64,000 bases of DNA from Paenibacillus donghaensis (GTDB taxonomy: Bacteria; Bacillota; Bacilli; Paenibacillales; Paenibacillaceae): contig NZ_CP021780.1 of assembly GCF_002192415.1 (NCBI RefSeq), forward strand, positions 1,860,001-1,924,000, given 5' to 3'. Of this stretch, positions 43,484 through 54,984 are shown piece by piece. The stretch's first letter is position 1. Every line of letters starts with the position of its first letter. Made by a program: the position numbers and the translations under genes. A model generated the notes under the pieces. It was not told the DNA's origin, did no database searches, and saw only the letters and a list, made by a program, of their open reading frames with translations.

Positions 43484-44227
43484 ATGGAAAACTCGAAAGT
43501 TGTTGTAATTACTGGTGCTTCAAGTGGTATTGGTGAAGCTACTGCAAAAATCTTAGCTAAGGATGGTGCGAAATTAGTATTAGGCGCTCGTCGTGAGGAT
43601 CGCTTGCAAGACCTTGTAAAAGAAGTGGAAGAACTAGGTGGCGAAGCAATGTATATTGTTACTGATGTGACTAAAGTAAACCAAGTTGAATCACTTGCAA
43701 AACTTGCTGTCGATACATTTGGTCGCATTGATGTTTGGTTAAATAATGCAGGTATCATGCCGCAATCATTATTGAAACAAAAGAAAATTGATGATTGGGA
43801 TAGTATGATTGATATCAATATAAAAGGAACTTTATATGGTATTGGTGCAGCAATACCATATATGGAAGAACAAAAAGCTGGACACATCATCAATATTTCA
43901 TCTGTAGCAGGTCACTTTGCTCATTCAGGTGGTTCTGTCTATTCTGCGACTAAATGGGCAGTTCGTGCAATAAGTGAATCATTACGTGAAGAGATGGCGG
44001 AAGATCAAACCAATGTTCGTGTTACCATCATTTCACCAGGAGCAATCAATACTGAATTATTAGAATCTGTAACTGATAAAGGGTTCCAAAGTAATTTCGA
44101 AGATTTCTATGAGACATTTGGGATTTCCTCGGAACGTGTCGCTTTGACTATCAAACAAGCTATTGATTTACCAGATGATGCGGCATGGAACGAAGTTATT
44201 ATTCGTCCAACAAAACAAGTAATGTAA
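43484..44227 (+). CDS. Short-chain dehydrogenase/reductase
   Basis: A 247-residue classical SDR: cofactor motif VVITGASSGIGEATAKIL, LNNAG at about residue 87, the catalytic Ser in INISSVAGHFAHSGG and the Tyr-x3-Lys in VYSATKWAVR. ARRED after the second strand suggests NADP(H). The C-terminus (EVIIRPTKQVM) matches that of the decayed SDR at 32579, so the island once had two related copies. It ends the carbonyl-metabolism cluster. Confidence 0.92.
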   Translation: MENSKVVVITGASSGIGEATAKILAKDGAKLVLGARREDRLQDLVKEVEELGGEAMYIVTDVTKVNQVESLAKLAVDTFGRIDVWLNNAGIMPQSLLKQKKIDDWDSMIDINIKGTLYGIGAAIPYMEEQKAGHIINISSVAGHFAHSGGSVYSATKWAVRAISESLREEMAEDQTNVRVTIISPGAINTELLESVTDKGFQSNFEDFYETFGISSERVALTIKQAIDLPDDAAWNEVIIRPTKQVM

Positions 44228-44467
44228 TCACTGCAATAACTGAAGAGTAAGATTAAAAAGGGAGTAGTTTTGTTCGCTTCCTTTTTAATTATTGAAATCT
44301 AAAGTACGGTGTAATAAAGGGGAACTGGTTTGGATAGACTTTTATTCGTAAACCACCATTCCATTACTCAACAAGAGCCGTTGCCACAGTTCTGAAGGTA
44401 AGAAGAGGGATTAAACAAAGCGATTTATTAATTATTTGTTGTACTGTGTAGAATATCGTGATATCAT

Positions 44468-44485
44468 AAGGTAAGCGTTAACATT
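44468..44485 (+). promoter_or_regulatory. Catabolite-responsive element (cre) upstream of licT
   Basis: AAGGTAAGCGTTAACATT agrees with the published cre consensus WWTGNAARCGNWWWCAWW at 17 of 18 positions. CcpA binding here would repress the beta-glucoside genes during growth on glucose. Confidence 0.7.
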
Positions 44486-44490
44486 ATATC

Positions 44491-44567
44491 GGGTTGTAAC
44501 TGTTAAATCAGGCAAAGCCGTGTACCTTGTGAAATGGGGTGGCTTGGTCTTTTTTTGTACATTGGAG
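44491..44567 (+). terminator. RAT sequence and leader terminator upstream of licT
   Basis: GGGTTGTAACTGTTAAATCA followed by GGCAAAGCC matches the ribonucleic antiterminator bound by LicT/BglG proteins. It overlaps the left arm of a hairpin (AAGCC...GGCTT) that is followed by seven T residues. Binding by LicT would block termination. Confidence 0.75.
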
Positions 44568-44575
44568 TTGATAAC

Positions 44576-45415
44576 GTGAAAATCGAGAAGGTACTTAATA
44601 ACAATGCTGTAGTTGCAATGAATGGCGAGCAGGAAGTTATTATCATTGGCCGGGGGATTGCTTACCAGAAGCGGCCCGGGGATATAGTTTCTGAGCAGCA
44701 TATCGATAAGATGTTTACTTTACAGAATGAGGATATCCAAGAAAATTTCAAAACATTAGTCTCAAGTATTCCTCTTGAATATATGAAGATATCAGAGGAA
44801 ATCATTGCTTATGCCAAAGTGAAACTTGGCAAGAAATTGAATGAAAGCATTTACCTTCATCTGACAGATCATATTCATTTCGCAATTGAGCGGTATCGCA
44901 AGGGTCTGCCGATTAGAAATGGACTAATTTGGGAAACGAAGCAGTTATACAAAGAAGAATACGATGTAGGGCTAGAAGCACTGAACATGATCTGTGATCA
45001 ATTTGGTGTCATCTTGCCTGAGGACGAAGCCGGGTTTTTAGCACTTCATTTTGTTAATGCCGCTTTGAATGAGGAAATGCCTAATATTAAGAGCATGACA
45101 CAGGTCATGCAGGAAATTCTAACAATCATTAAGTATCATTTCAAGATTGATTTTGATGAAAATTCGTTGGCATTTTATCGATTTGTGTCGCATTTAAAAT
45201 TTTTTGCTCAACGTTTGGTTAAGGGGAAACATTACAAGAGCAACAATGATGAGGAACTGTTTTTGATTATTCAGCAAAAATATCCTGTAGCGTATAAGTG
45301 CTCGGAGAAAATCAAAAAGTTTATTGAAAGTAACTACACGTATCAACTGACTAACGAAGAAATGATGTATTTATCCATTCATATTGAGAGAGTTGTAAAT
45401 GCAACAACAGAATAA
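44576..45415 (+). CDS. licT: BglG family transcription antiterminator (LicT-like)
   Basis: A 279-residue antiterminator, the usual LicT length. The N-terminal RNA-binding CAT domain (KIEKVLNNNAVVAMNGEQEV...GRGIAYQKRPGD) is followed by two PRD domains with the regulatory histidines (LTDHIHFAIERYRKG; DEAGFLALHFVNAA; LSIHIERV). PTS phosphorylation of these histidines controls activity. The start is GTG 44576 after GGAG. It is preceded by a cre site and a RAT/terminator and followed by a second RAT-like leader before bglP, so it controls itself and the transport operon. Confidence 0.93.
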   Translation: MKIEKVLNNNAVVAMNGEQEVIIIGRGIAYQKRPGDIVSEQHIDKMFTLQNEDIQENFKTLVSSIPLEYMKISEEIIAYAKVKLGKKLNESIYLHLTDHIHFAIERYRKGLPIRNGLIWETKQLYKEEYDVGLEALNMICDQFGVILPEDEAGFLALHFVNAALNEEMPNIKSMTQVMQEILTIIKYHFKIDFDENSLAFYRFVSHLKFFAQRLVKGKHYKSNNDEELFLIIQQKYPVAYKCSEKIKKFIESNYTYQLTNEEMMYLSIHIERVVNATTE

Positions 45416-45432
45416 ATCCTGTTAGAAAAATT

Positions 45433-45660
45433 GGATTGTAACTGTTGAATCAGGCAATTCTGACCATCCATGTCAGTAGAATGGACGTAACTTATTTTAT
45501 TTTAAACTTGTTAGTTTAACAATCTCATATAACTTTTTACAGTCTTACAGTCTTACAGGGTTGCAACCAAAAGGCAAAACCTGAATTGCTGAATAACACG
45601 ACTTAATCCGGACTCCGGTATGTTGTGTACGTTCAGTGGTTCAGGTTTTCTTTGTTTCAT
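45433..45660 (+). promoter_or_regulatory. Second RAT-like leader and terminator before bglP
   Basis: GGATTGTAACTGTTGAATCA plus GGCAATTCTGACC (45433-45465) resembles a RAT. A second partial one (GGTTGCAACCAAAAGGCAAA) at about 45560 overlaps AAAACCTGAA, which pairs with TTCAGGTTTT near 45645, followed by CTTTGTTTC. The second RAT would switch this terminator. Confidence 0.6.
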
Positions 45661-45693
45661 AACGTGCGATTTTACACAGGGGAGGAAATTACA

Positions 45694-47604
45694 ATGAATT
45701 ATGATCAATTGGCCAAGGATATATTATTGCGTATAGGTGGGGCTGGGAACGTGAATAGCGTAGTCCACTGTGTTACTAGACTACGCTTCAAGTTGAAAGA
45801 TGAAAGTATAGCTAAAACCGAGGAACTTAAAAATTTACCCGGAGTAATTACCGTCATGCAGACCGGGACACAGTATCAAGTTGTCATCGGCAATGAAGTG
45901 ACAGGTGTATATAAAGCACTAGTTAAAGAGGGGGGTATCAGATCCGAAGATCTGGTTCCAGAAGATCAGGAGGTTTTAGGAGAAAAAGGAGGCTTCCTAA
46001 GCCGCTTAATTGATCTGATTTCCGGTGTTTTCGTTCCTGTTCTTGGGTTGATGGGAGCTGCTGGAATGATCAAGGGCTTGAATGTCATGTTTGTTTCGTT
46101 TGGCTGGATAGAAGCTACTTCGGGTACTTCTCAGCTGTTAAACGCAGCTGGTGACTGCATGTTCTACTTCTTCCCTATTTTCTTGGGATTTACTGCAATG
46201 AGAAAGTTTGGGGGTACACCGTTTCTTGGTATGGGAATTGGTGCAGCCCTAGTTTATCCAGCTCTTTCAGGAATTACAACGGGGGCTCCCCTCTACACGT
46301 TGTTTCAAGGCACATTGATTGAGTCACCAATTCATATCACGTTCCTCGGCATACCGGTGATTCTGATGTCATATTCATCATCCGTTATCCCAATTATTTT
46401 GGCCAGCTTATTCGCAGTGCGTGTTGAGAGGTTTTTCAATAAGGTGATTCCAAGTGTAGTTAGAACGTTCTTGGTGCCATTCTTCGCAATGCTAATTGTA
46501 GTCCCTATTACTTTTCTGGTTATTGGCCCTATAGCTACATGGACGGGGCAAGTGATTGGTGCCGGAGTGTCTAGTATTTATGATTTTAGTCCTATTATTA
46601 CAAGTATTATCTTGGCTGGATTTTGGCAAGTATTGACTCTCTTCGGATTTCAATGGGCTTTTGTTCCCATCGTACTATTGAACTTGTCAACAGTAAAGTC
46701 AGATCCTTTCTTGGCGATTGTTTTACCGGCTACTTTCGCCCAAGTCGGAGCGGTACTTGCAGTTATGTTGAAAACCAAAAATAAGAAAATGAAGGCGCTG
46801 AGTCTTCCGGCTATAATTTCGGGAGTCTTCGGAGTAACTGAACCTGCGATGTACGGTATCACTCTTCCTTTGAAAAAGCCGTTTATTATGGGCTGTATAG
46901 CAGCTGCTGTTGGTGGAGGTATTATAGGACTTTCAGGAACAAAAGCTTATGTTCTTGGTGGTCTGGGAATCTTCGCTTTACCAAACTATATAAATCCGGA
47001 GACGGGCATCGATTTAAAATGGTATTTCTTAATCTTAGCGTTGGTTATCGCATTTGTTCTTGGATTCATTCTTGTGCTTATCACTGGATTCAAGGATTCT
47101 GTGGAAGTAACACCAGCACCAGCGCCTGTACTTGATCTAAACCCGAACAACAGATTTGAAGTTTTCAGTCCAATGGCTGGAGAAGTGGTTGAATTGAAAG
47201 AAATTAATGACGTTACATTTGCAGGAGAGCACATGGGGAAAGGAATTGCCATTCGTCCAACCAGCGGCAGAGTGGTCTCGCCGATTAATGGGGTTGTGCA
47301 AACGGTGTATCGTACTAAACATGCGATTGGTCTTGTAACCGATCAAGGTGTTGAGATGCTAATTCATATCGGTCAGGATACCGTGCAACTCAAAGGCCAA
47401 CATTTCACAGCACATGTGAAAGATGGCGACCGCGTTAGCATTGGCGATCTGATTGTGGAATTCGATCTGCAAGCGATCAAGGATGCCGGTTATGAGACGG
47501 TTACCCCGATTATTATTACAAACACCTCCGCTTATCTGGATGTCGTAGGCACGAACAACGCTAATGTTAAAGAAAAAGATAAATTGATCACTGTTATTGG
47601 TTGA
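45694..47604 (+). CDS. bglP: Beta-glucoside PTS transporter subunit EIIBCA
   Basis: A 636-residue PTS permease with all three domains in order. EIIB (1-90) has the phosphorylated Cys in NSVVHCVTRLRFKLKD. EIIC (about 105-470) has many membrane helices and the GITEP-like segment (GVFGVTEPAMYGITLPLKK). EIIA (about 495-636) has FSPMAGEVVELKEI and the phosphorylated His in EMLIHIGQDTVQLKG. It imports and phosphorylates aryl-beta-glucosides or cellobiose-type sugars. GGGGAGGAA precedes ATG 45694. The phospho-beta-glucosidase gene follows 35 bases later. Confidence 0.95.
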   Translation: MNYDQLAKDILLRIGGAGNVNSVVHCVTRLRFKLKDESIAKTEELKNLPGVITVMQTGTQYQVVIGNEVTGVYKALVKEGGIRSEDLVPEDQEVLGEKGGFLSRLIDLISGVFVPVLGLMGAAGMIKGLNVMFVSFGWIEATSGTSQLLNAAGDCMFYFFPIFLGFTAMRKFGGTPFLGMGIGAALVYPALSGITTGAPLYTLFQGTLIESPIHITFLGIPVILMSYSSSVIPIILASLFAVRVERFFNKVIPSVVRTFLVPFFAMLIVVPITFLVIGPIATWTGQVIGAGVSSIYDFSPIITSIILAGFWQVLTLFGFQWAFVPIVLLNLSTVKSDPFLAIVLPATFAQVGAVLAVMLKTKNKKMKALSLPAIISGVFGVTEPAMYGITLPLKKPFIMGCIAAAVGGGIIGLSGTKAYVLGGLGIFALPNYINPETGIDLKWYFLILALVIAFVLGFILVLITGFKDSVEVTPAPAPVLDLNPNNRFEVFSPMAGEVVELKEINDVTFAGEHMGKGIAIRPTSGRVVSPINGVVQTVYRTKHAIGLVTDQGVEMLIHIGQDTVQLKGQHFTAHVKDGDRVSIGDLIVEFDLQAIKDAGYETVTPIIITNTSAYLDVVGTNNANVKEKDKLITVIG

Positions 47605-47609
47605 AATAA

Positions 47610-49082
<1,473 letters not shown>

Positions 49083-49187
49083 TTCCTAATACAAAAGAGG
49101 TCGCTTGAAGGTAAGCGCTGTTCTGTTAAAAAGGGGAATACTTTTACATTCGTTTAACCAGAAAATACATTCTGTTGTAAAAGGAAT

Positions 49188-49220
49188 AAGCCGTTCTGAG
49201 TGCTAGAACGGCTTGTTTGC
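49188..49220 (+). terminator. Rho-independent terminator of the bgl operon
   Basis: AAGCCGTTCT (49188-49197) and AGAACGGCTT (49205-49214) form a perfect 10-bp stem followed by GTTTG. Confidence 0.7.
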
Positions 49221-49445
49221 GTGTGAGTTTATAACTTTGATCTAGAGGACCAGCACACGGCGATGATCATTAAGGTAAATTTGTCATCAAAAAGAAGATT
49301 ATTGTTTTTTCACCATTCCATATTTAGTGAATAATTCTTTATCCATATAATCGGTAAGCTTAAGAAAACTTAGCCATTTAGTTAACAATAGAAATAATAT
49401 TGTAAGTCCCTGTTCAAAAAATGATATTAAAGTTACCAGAATCTA

Positions 49446-49476
49446 TTGACTTCGTGTGACTCGAAGGTGTTAATCT
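49446..49476 (+). promoter_or_regulatory. Second MerR-type operator-promoter
   Basis: TTGACT (49446-49451) and TAATCT (49471-49476) are spaced by 19 bp around TTCGTGTGACTCGAA. It is almost the same sequence and geometry as the site at 40943, so the MerR protein at 40430 may act here too. Confidence 0.7.
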
Positions 49477-49601
49477 GAATATAGTTCAAGTCCGCTAACC
49501 TGTAAATCTTTGAATTAAGAGATCTAAATATGAGCAAAGTACTAAGTGACTTGGCGCAATAATTAACAACCTAGGAGGTTTTCATTTGGCAAAAAGTAAT
49601 T

Positions 49602-49952
49602 GTGAATAAAGGTGTTGAGATTCCTATACTCAACTTTGGTATTTATCAAATTTAGTAACTTTCAATTGGACCATCTGGTGGATTTAATTACTCATAACAA
49701 AACTGTTCCTGCGTAAATTAGATTGAAATGTATTCTTTCTGGCAGCAAATAGAAAGCACATACTCATGAAAAGTAACAATGCTTAAATTAAATATTAAGC
49801 AGCTTTTACATCAGGAAGAAACAACATCTTTCAAAATGAAGTTGTAATGTCATTTGCTGAAAAGCACAATAAATCTGTTGGATAGGGATCTTACGTTGGT
49901 TGACTCTAAGAGGAGTCGTTGTGATCCAAAGTCTGTTCGTAAGGCATGAATA
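49602..49952 (+). pseudogene. Decayed aldo/keto reductase behind the second MerR promoter
   Basis: An AGGAGG site at 49573 precedes fragments of an AKR close to the intact gene at 42503: KGVEIPILNFGIYQI, and later, across frameshifts, NNIFQNEVVMSFAEKHNKSV and WLTLRGVVVIQKSVRK. Most of the middle is deleted. The rest of 49083-50066 contains only the terminator and the promoter described separately. Confidence 0.75.
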
Positions 49953-50066
49953 GAATAAAATAAATAATCAATTATACATAGATGTAATTGACTACATCTT
50001 GTAAATCTACAGCAAATATAAGTTTCGGCTAGACTAAATTTTGTTTGGAAGGTGAGGATGAATTTA

Positions 50067-51053
50067 ATGGAATATACAAAACTCGGTAACACTGGATTGG
50101 ATGTATCTCGCATTTGTCTTGGATGTATGAGCTTTGGTGTTGGAGAACGAGGGGATTTTCCTTGGGCTCTTAATGAGGAATACAGTCGTCCAATGATTAA
50201 AAGAGCTCTTGAATTAGGTATTAATTTTTTTGATACTGCAAATATCTATTCCGACGGGACAAGTGAAGAAATTACAGGCCGGATTCTTAAAGACTATGCC
50301 AATCGAGATGAGATTGTCCTTGCGACGAAGGTTTATTTCCGTGTTCGTAAAGGCCCAAATGGCGCCGGACTTTCTCGGAAGGCTATTTTGAGTGAAATTG
50401 ATAAAAGTCTCAAGAGGCTTGGAACAGATTATGTGGATTTATATCAAATCCATCGCTGGGATTATGACACTCCGATCGAGGAGACAATGGAGGCATTGCA
50501 TGATGTAGTGAAAGCTGGTAAAGCAAGATACATTGGTGCTTCCTCCATGTATGCTTGGCAGTTAATGAAGGCAAACCATGTAGCTGTGCAAAATGGATGG
50601 ACAAAATTCGTATCAATGCAGAATCATCTCAATCTACTCTACCGTGAGGAGGAAAGGGAGATGATTCCTCTTTGTCAGGAAGAAAACATCGGTATAATTC
50701 CATGGAGTCCGCTGGCTGCAGGAAGATTGGCACGGCCATGGGGCGAAAGTGATAATCGTTCTAAAGTAGATGAAATAGGAAATGCGATTTATTCTGCAAC
50801 AGCAGATTCTGACTGTAGGGTTGTTGAACGTGTTGCACAAATGGCTGAAAAATACAGTGTACCAATGTCTCAAATCGCACTTGCCTGGTTACTACAGAAG
50901 GAACCGGTAGCAGCACCGATTGTCGGTACTACAGAAATTTCTCATATTGAACAAGCAGTAGACGCTCTTTCAATTAAATTGACTCCTGAAGAAATGGTGT
51001 TATTGGAAGAACCATATGTTCCGCATCCCGTACTTGGTATGTTCCAGAATTAA
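50067..51053 (+). CDS. Aldo/keto reductase (voltage-gated K+ channel beta-subunit type)
   Basis: A 328-residue AKR of the longer YhdN/IolS type. Residues seen are YTKLGNTGLDVSRICLG at the start, NFFDTANIYSDGTSEE with catalytic Asp and Tyr, the Lys in VLATKVYFRVRK, DYVDLYQIHRWD with the His, and PWSPLAAGRLARPWG plus the cofactor segment APIVGTTEISHIEQ. I use ATG 50067 because GAGG lies nine bases upstream; starts at 50058 and 50052 are in frame. It lies downstream of the second MerR-type promoter and the collapsed AKR, and is followed by an NmrA-like gene. Confidence 0.88.
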   Translation: MEYTKLGNTGLDVSRICLGCMSFGVGERGDFPWALNEEYSRPMIKRALELGINFFDTANIYSDGTSEEITGRILKDYANRDEIVLATKVYFRVRKGPNGAGLSRKAILSEIDKSLKRLGTDYVDLYQIHRWDYDTPIEETMEALHDVVKAGKARYIGASSMYAWQLMKANHVAVQNGWTKFVSMQNHLNLLYREEEREMIPLCQEENIGIIPWSPLAAGRLARPWGESDNRSKVDEIGNAIYSATADSDCRVVERVAQMAEKYSVPMSQIALAWLLQKEPVAAPIVGTTEISHIEQAVDALSIKLTPEEMVLLEEPYVPHPVLGMFQN

Positions 51054-51099
51054 GATAACGAAGGTATATTTACTGAGCAAATAATGAAAGGAAAAAGGA

Positions 51100-51687
51100 A
51101 TGAGTAATGTATTGATTATTGGGGCAAATGGGTCAATAGCACGTCATGTTATTGATTTATTCCTGAACGAAACGGATCACTATTTGACGCTTTATCTCCG
51201 TAACTCTAATAGACTAATAAACATGGAACCTAATCGCATAAAAACAATCGAAGGAGATGTTTTAAATATTGAAAAATTAAAAGAAGCCATGGTTGGACAG
51301 GATGTGATATATGCTAATCTTGCGGGTGGTCTAGAGCAAATGGCAAAAAGCATTGTGGAGGCAATGGACGCGACAGGCATTAAACGTCTAATTTGGATTA
51401 GTTCAATGGGGATTTATGATGAAGTCCCAGGAGAAAAGTACGGAGGTATATTGGATCCATATCGAAAGTCAGCTAAAATTATCGAAGACACAGACCTCGA
51501 TTATACTATTTTGAGACCGGGTTGGTTTACCAATATTGATGAAATTGATTATGAGACAACTCAGAAAGGTGAACCATTTAAAGGACATGAAGTATCTCGC
51601 AAGAGTGTTGCAGATTTGATTGTTAAACTAGCTCAATCGCCAGAAATGGAAGTTCGCTGCAGTGTGGGAGTAAATAAACCCGAGTGA
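51100..51687 (+). CDS. NAD(P)H-binding protein (NmrA/atypical SDR)
   Basis: A 195-residue atypical SDR. The Rossmann start NVLIIGANGSIARHVIDLFL binds the dinucleotide, AGGLEQMAKSIVEAMDATGI and RLIWISSMGIYDEVPG follow the fold, and LDYTILRPGWFTNIDEIDYE is the usual C-terminal motif of the YwnB-like group. These act as redox sensors or quinone/carbonyl reductases; the role here is unknown. GAAAGGAAAAAGGA precedes the ATG. It lies 47 bases after the aldo/keto reductase, probably in one unit with it and with the broken alcohol dehydrogenase that follows. Confidence 0.85.
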   Translation: MSNVLIIGANGSIARHVIDLFLNETDHYLTLYLRNSNRLINMEPNRIKTIEGDVLNIEKLKEAMVGQDVIYANLAGGLEQMAKSIVEAMDATGIKRLIWISSMGIYDEVPGEKYGGILDPYRKSAKIIEDTDLDYTILRPGWFTNIDEIDYETTQKGEPFKGHEVSRKSVADLIVKLAQSPEMEVRCSVGVNKPE

Positions 51688-51763
51688 TAGGAGAGACATT
51701 GGGAATTGAATTGTGTGTTTCCAAATTATTTAGAGTTAATAAGAAAGGATAGTTTCGCCTATC

Positions 51764-52808
51764 ATGTGTAGTAATCATAAACATTTCGGTTCGTGCGCTA
51801 AGTGAACCTAGTGCCAAAGCACCCTTTGAACAGACTATATTGAGCGTAAAGATTTGAGATTAAACGATATTTTAGTAGATATTAAATACTGCGGTATTTA
51901 TCACTCCGATATTCATCATGTGTTTAATGATTGGGGTAGCGGAATCTACCCTATGGTTCCTGGTCAAGAAATTGCTGGAGTCGTGACAGCATTAGGAACA
52001 GGGGTGACAAAATATGCTGTTGGCGATCGTGTTGGAGTTGGTTGCTTTGTGGACTCATGCGGAGAATGCGAATATTGCATCCGTGGTGATTAGCACGAAT
52101 GGTGTCGTCGTGGTTTTTAATTCATTAGACTCTGAAGAGAATCTTAAGTACGGAGGGTATAGTCAAAAAATCGCTGTGATATAGAATTTTGTTGTCCGCA
52201 TTCCTGATGATATGGAATAGATGTGGCAAGCCCGCTATTGTGTCCAGGAATCACTACGTATTCTCCTTTGAAATACTGGAATATTGGTCCAGGTAAGAGG
52301 GTTACCATTGTCGGGATGGGAGGTCTTGGCCACCAAGCAGTCCAATATGCGCATATAATGGGTGCTGTAGTTATAGTCTTGAGTCAGACTATAAGTAAGA
52401 AAGATGAAGCCCTGAAAATGTGCGTAGACCATTACTTTGCAACTAGTGATCCCGCTATGTTCACGGAGTTGTCTGTCGATTCGACTTCTTCTTAAACACC
52501 GTGTCATCTAATCTTGACGTTGATATGTATTTATCCCTGCTTCGTGTGGATGGAGCGCTTGTCAATGTCGGTCTTCCAGCTCAGCCAGAAAAGTATAATG
52601 TGTTTTCTGATTCACGGACCGTCTCAACATGGCAGGTTCAAATGTTGGAGGAATATGGGAAACACAAGAGATGCTTGATTTCTCCGCAGAGCACAGTATT
52701 GCTCCAAAAATTGAAGTGATCCGTACTGACCAGGTTGATGAAGCATATAATCGCGTCCTTCGTAGTGACGTTCGATATCGGTTTGTTATCGATATGTCTA
52801 CACTGTAA
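51764..52808 (+). pseudogene. Broken zinc alcohol dehydrogenase (cinnamyl alcohol dehydrogenase type)
   Basis: An almost full-length MDR gene with several lesions. Readable parts: [18 protein letters not shown], where the usual catalytic Cys before HSD is a Tyr; [20 protein letters not shown], where Gln replaces the expected His; the structural-zinc segment [11 protein letters not shown] followed by a stop; GKRVTIVGMGGLGHQAVQYA; and the end [20 protein letters not shown]. Frames change near 52090, 52220, 52495 and 52650. Loss of two zinc ligands suggests long decay. Confidence 0.85.
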
Positions 52809-52825
52809 TTCACTAGATTTAATGA

Positions 52826-52864
52826 AGATGGGTCAGCTAATTCGATAAGTTGACCCATCTTTAT
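52826..52864 (+). terminator. Hairpin terminator after the broken dehydrogenase
   Basis: AGATGGGTCA (52826-52835) pairs perfectly with TGACCCATCT (52851-52860), followed by TTATG. Confidence 0.65.
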
Positions 52865-52919
52865 GTTCAGCGGATCAAATTGCCAGCATGCTGACATACA
52901 AATCACTTAAGTAATCGAT

Positions 52920-53240
52920 CTTCAATTCTGGGAATTTATGATGATGTTTCAGGTGCCTTCTGTGGATGGAACAAACGCATGATTAGTGGTAGCAGCTGCA
53001 CAACTTCTTGAGTATATCTAATTTTGATAATAACATGATTTTGCAACCAAGAAGGTAAAACGGAATATATGCTCAATCAAAGGGAGATCCTTTTAAATGT
53101 AGAAGTTATACGTCGAGCAGTTACTAAATTAATTATGGATATCATTGGGCAAAACTTTATTTTATTAAATGTATGTTGACACAATCAGGCTCAAGTTTTC
53201 AGGAAGCTACAGCAAAGGAATTAGCATCTTTAATGTAGCT
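52920..53240 (+). pseudogene. Probable second NmrA-like remnant
   Basis: Across several frames one reads LGIYDDVSGAFCGWNKRM, NNMILQP, QSKGDPFKC and TAKELASLM. The order recalls the ISSMGIYDEVPG...DYTILRPGW...KGEPFKG...layout of the intact gene at 51100. Identification is weak. From 53241 to 53584 there is only a 69-codon frame (53313-53522) of unknown nature. Confidence 0.4.
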
Positions 53241-53584
53241 TTCTGAATTTAGTAAATATTGAGGCGCTTATAAGTACGATTGTTCAATCGCCAAAATGCT
53301 GGTTTTCCTTAGATGTGTATGTTCTTTTTTTTTGAAACAATTAATATAACAAGTGATTTCAACGAAAAATTTTTGCTAATAAAATTGATAGTATTTGCTT
53401 TAGATGTCAATTTGGAAATACGTGAATGGGCTACAAATGTACTTGAAAATAAGGAAGTTTTCTCGCTAGATATAAGTACTGGTGAATACGTGTCATTTTT
53501 TCAAGACGTTATCGAGTTATAAAAAATGTAGTTGGATCGTTAGTATGGTGAGAGTCTACAGTAACCGATGAAATTTAATGAAAT

Positions 53585-53690
53585 GTATATTATGAATAAT
53601 TGCTGTATAACCCCAATAGCGATTTTTCTCATATAAAATGAAATATTAGAGGGGGCAGGCCGGATGAACTTTGATTTCTCATCAATTGTC
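53585..53690. repeat. Direct repeat, copy 1 (with one 18-bp island site)
   Basis: This segment aligns imperfectly with 54985-55104: both contain AATGTATA-TATG, TGTATAA, a GCG, then TTTTTCTCA-n2-TAAAATGAAATATT and GAGG. The site TTCTCATATAAAATGAAA at 53626-53643 is the reverse complement type of the triplet at 29194. Confidence 0.6.
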
Positions 53691-54320
53691 GAAATGTTTG
53701 CGTCATACTAACGAACGTGTATTTATCACAAGTGAGGCGGGAGATGGGAAAACTACTTTAAGCCATCGAGTTGCTTATCATATATCTTGCTATGCCCAAC
53801 AATCTGGTTCTATAATAGTTCCTATTTACGTGAGCCGCTTAAGAGGGATACCTTTCGACCTGCCATCAGCATTGCAGATGTCTTGTGAAGAACTGGGTGT
53901 TCGGACATTCCCACGTCTATTTAAACCGCATTTACGAACAAGTCATGTCATTTTAATAATAGATGGCCTTGACGAACTTTCAATCTATGATAGGAAAATG
54001 ATTACATCTCCTAAATATTGGAAATAAATTCAAGAGATGTTGGGAATTTAAGTGTTTTACTTACTTCTAGGCCAATGGAGTCTTCATTTAACGAATTGAT
54101 GCAAACATTTCGAACAGGGATCATACGAGAACTTAATATTAAAGAACTGTCATTGGTTCTAAATACATACTTAACAGATGGAGAACATATTCGACAAATA
54201 CATGAGATATTTAAAAATATACGTCGCTCTCCACTTTTAGCTTTATTGCTTATTCAGAATGTGCAAAAAGGTATTTTATTGGACGATTTATCATTTGTTC
54301 CTGGAAGGAGTGAAAACTGA
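53664..54320 (+). pseudogene. Broken NACHT-type NTPase
   Basis: Two frames join near 54030 to give an ATPase core: P-loop VFITSEAGDGKTTLSHRVAY, Walker B with two acids VILIIDGLDELSIYD, and the sensor segment NLSVLLTSRPMESSFNEL, then RELNIKELSLVLNTYL and a winged-helix-like part with RRSPLLALLLIQNV. This order (GKT, DGLDE, TSRP) is that of NACHT/STAND ATPases, several of which are bacterial antiphage proteins. An ATG at 53664 with GAGGGGG upstream opens into a frame with an early stop, and no effector or repeat domain can be recovered downstream. Confidence 0.7.
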
Positions 54321-54984
54321 AGCATTCTGGAATAATTACAGGATGGACAAATAACTGGTGATTTTTTGACGTTGTTTTCTGTAATAAAATACAGACTGAG
54401 TTGAAGTCATCTCACAAATAGTTATTCAATTACAAGAATGTGCCGAAAACAGTGACTCAATTTGCTTATAGGCCCCAGATATGAGCGCGAAGTTGCTAAT
54501 CATTTCAAAGGAAAATGTATTCTTTTTAATTGGCTGAATTCTCAAATTCCCGATGCTGATGAAATTTAAAGATATTCATTCAAGATTAAAACCACCTTCC
54601 ATAGTGGAGAAATATCGGGTGGCAATACAAGTTCAAAGACTGTATCAGATGCTTCCCGAATTATGGATGCATCTAGTGTAGCGGAATCTGGAGACTCGGA
54701 TGATAAACACAACCAGTACTCCGGCTTCAAACGAAAATCTGAGTAAATCCTCCGAACATGAAGACTCATCAAATCATGCTGAGACACCATCTAATAACTT
54801 AATCAGGAATTATTTAAGACAAATTCGCCCAAGCTACGTATACCCAACGGCAACTAACGAATGTGTCCAGTGGATTTTATTCTACCCTGCAGAAACAGTA
54901 ACGAATATAGAGATCGATATTAATGGTAAGGTGCATAATTTCCTTTCATTCGTATTGACTAAAATATCCTGTTTTAACTACATT
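54321..54984. other. Decayed DNA downstream of the NACHT remnant
   Basis: Short peptides are readable (KFKDIHSRLKPPSIVEKYRV at about 54560-54620 and a 95-codon frame at 54700-54987 rich in Ser, Asn and Glu), but no family is recognisable. They may be the lost C-terminal part of the NACHT protein. Confidence 0.35.
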
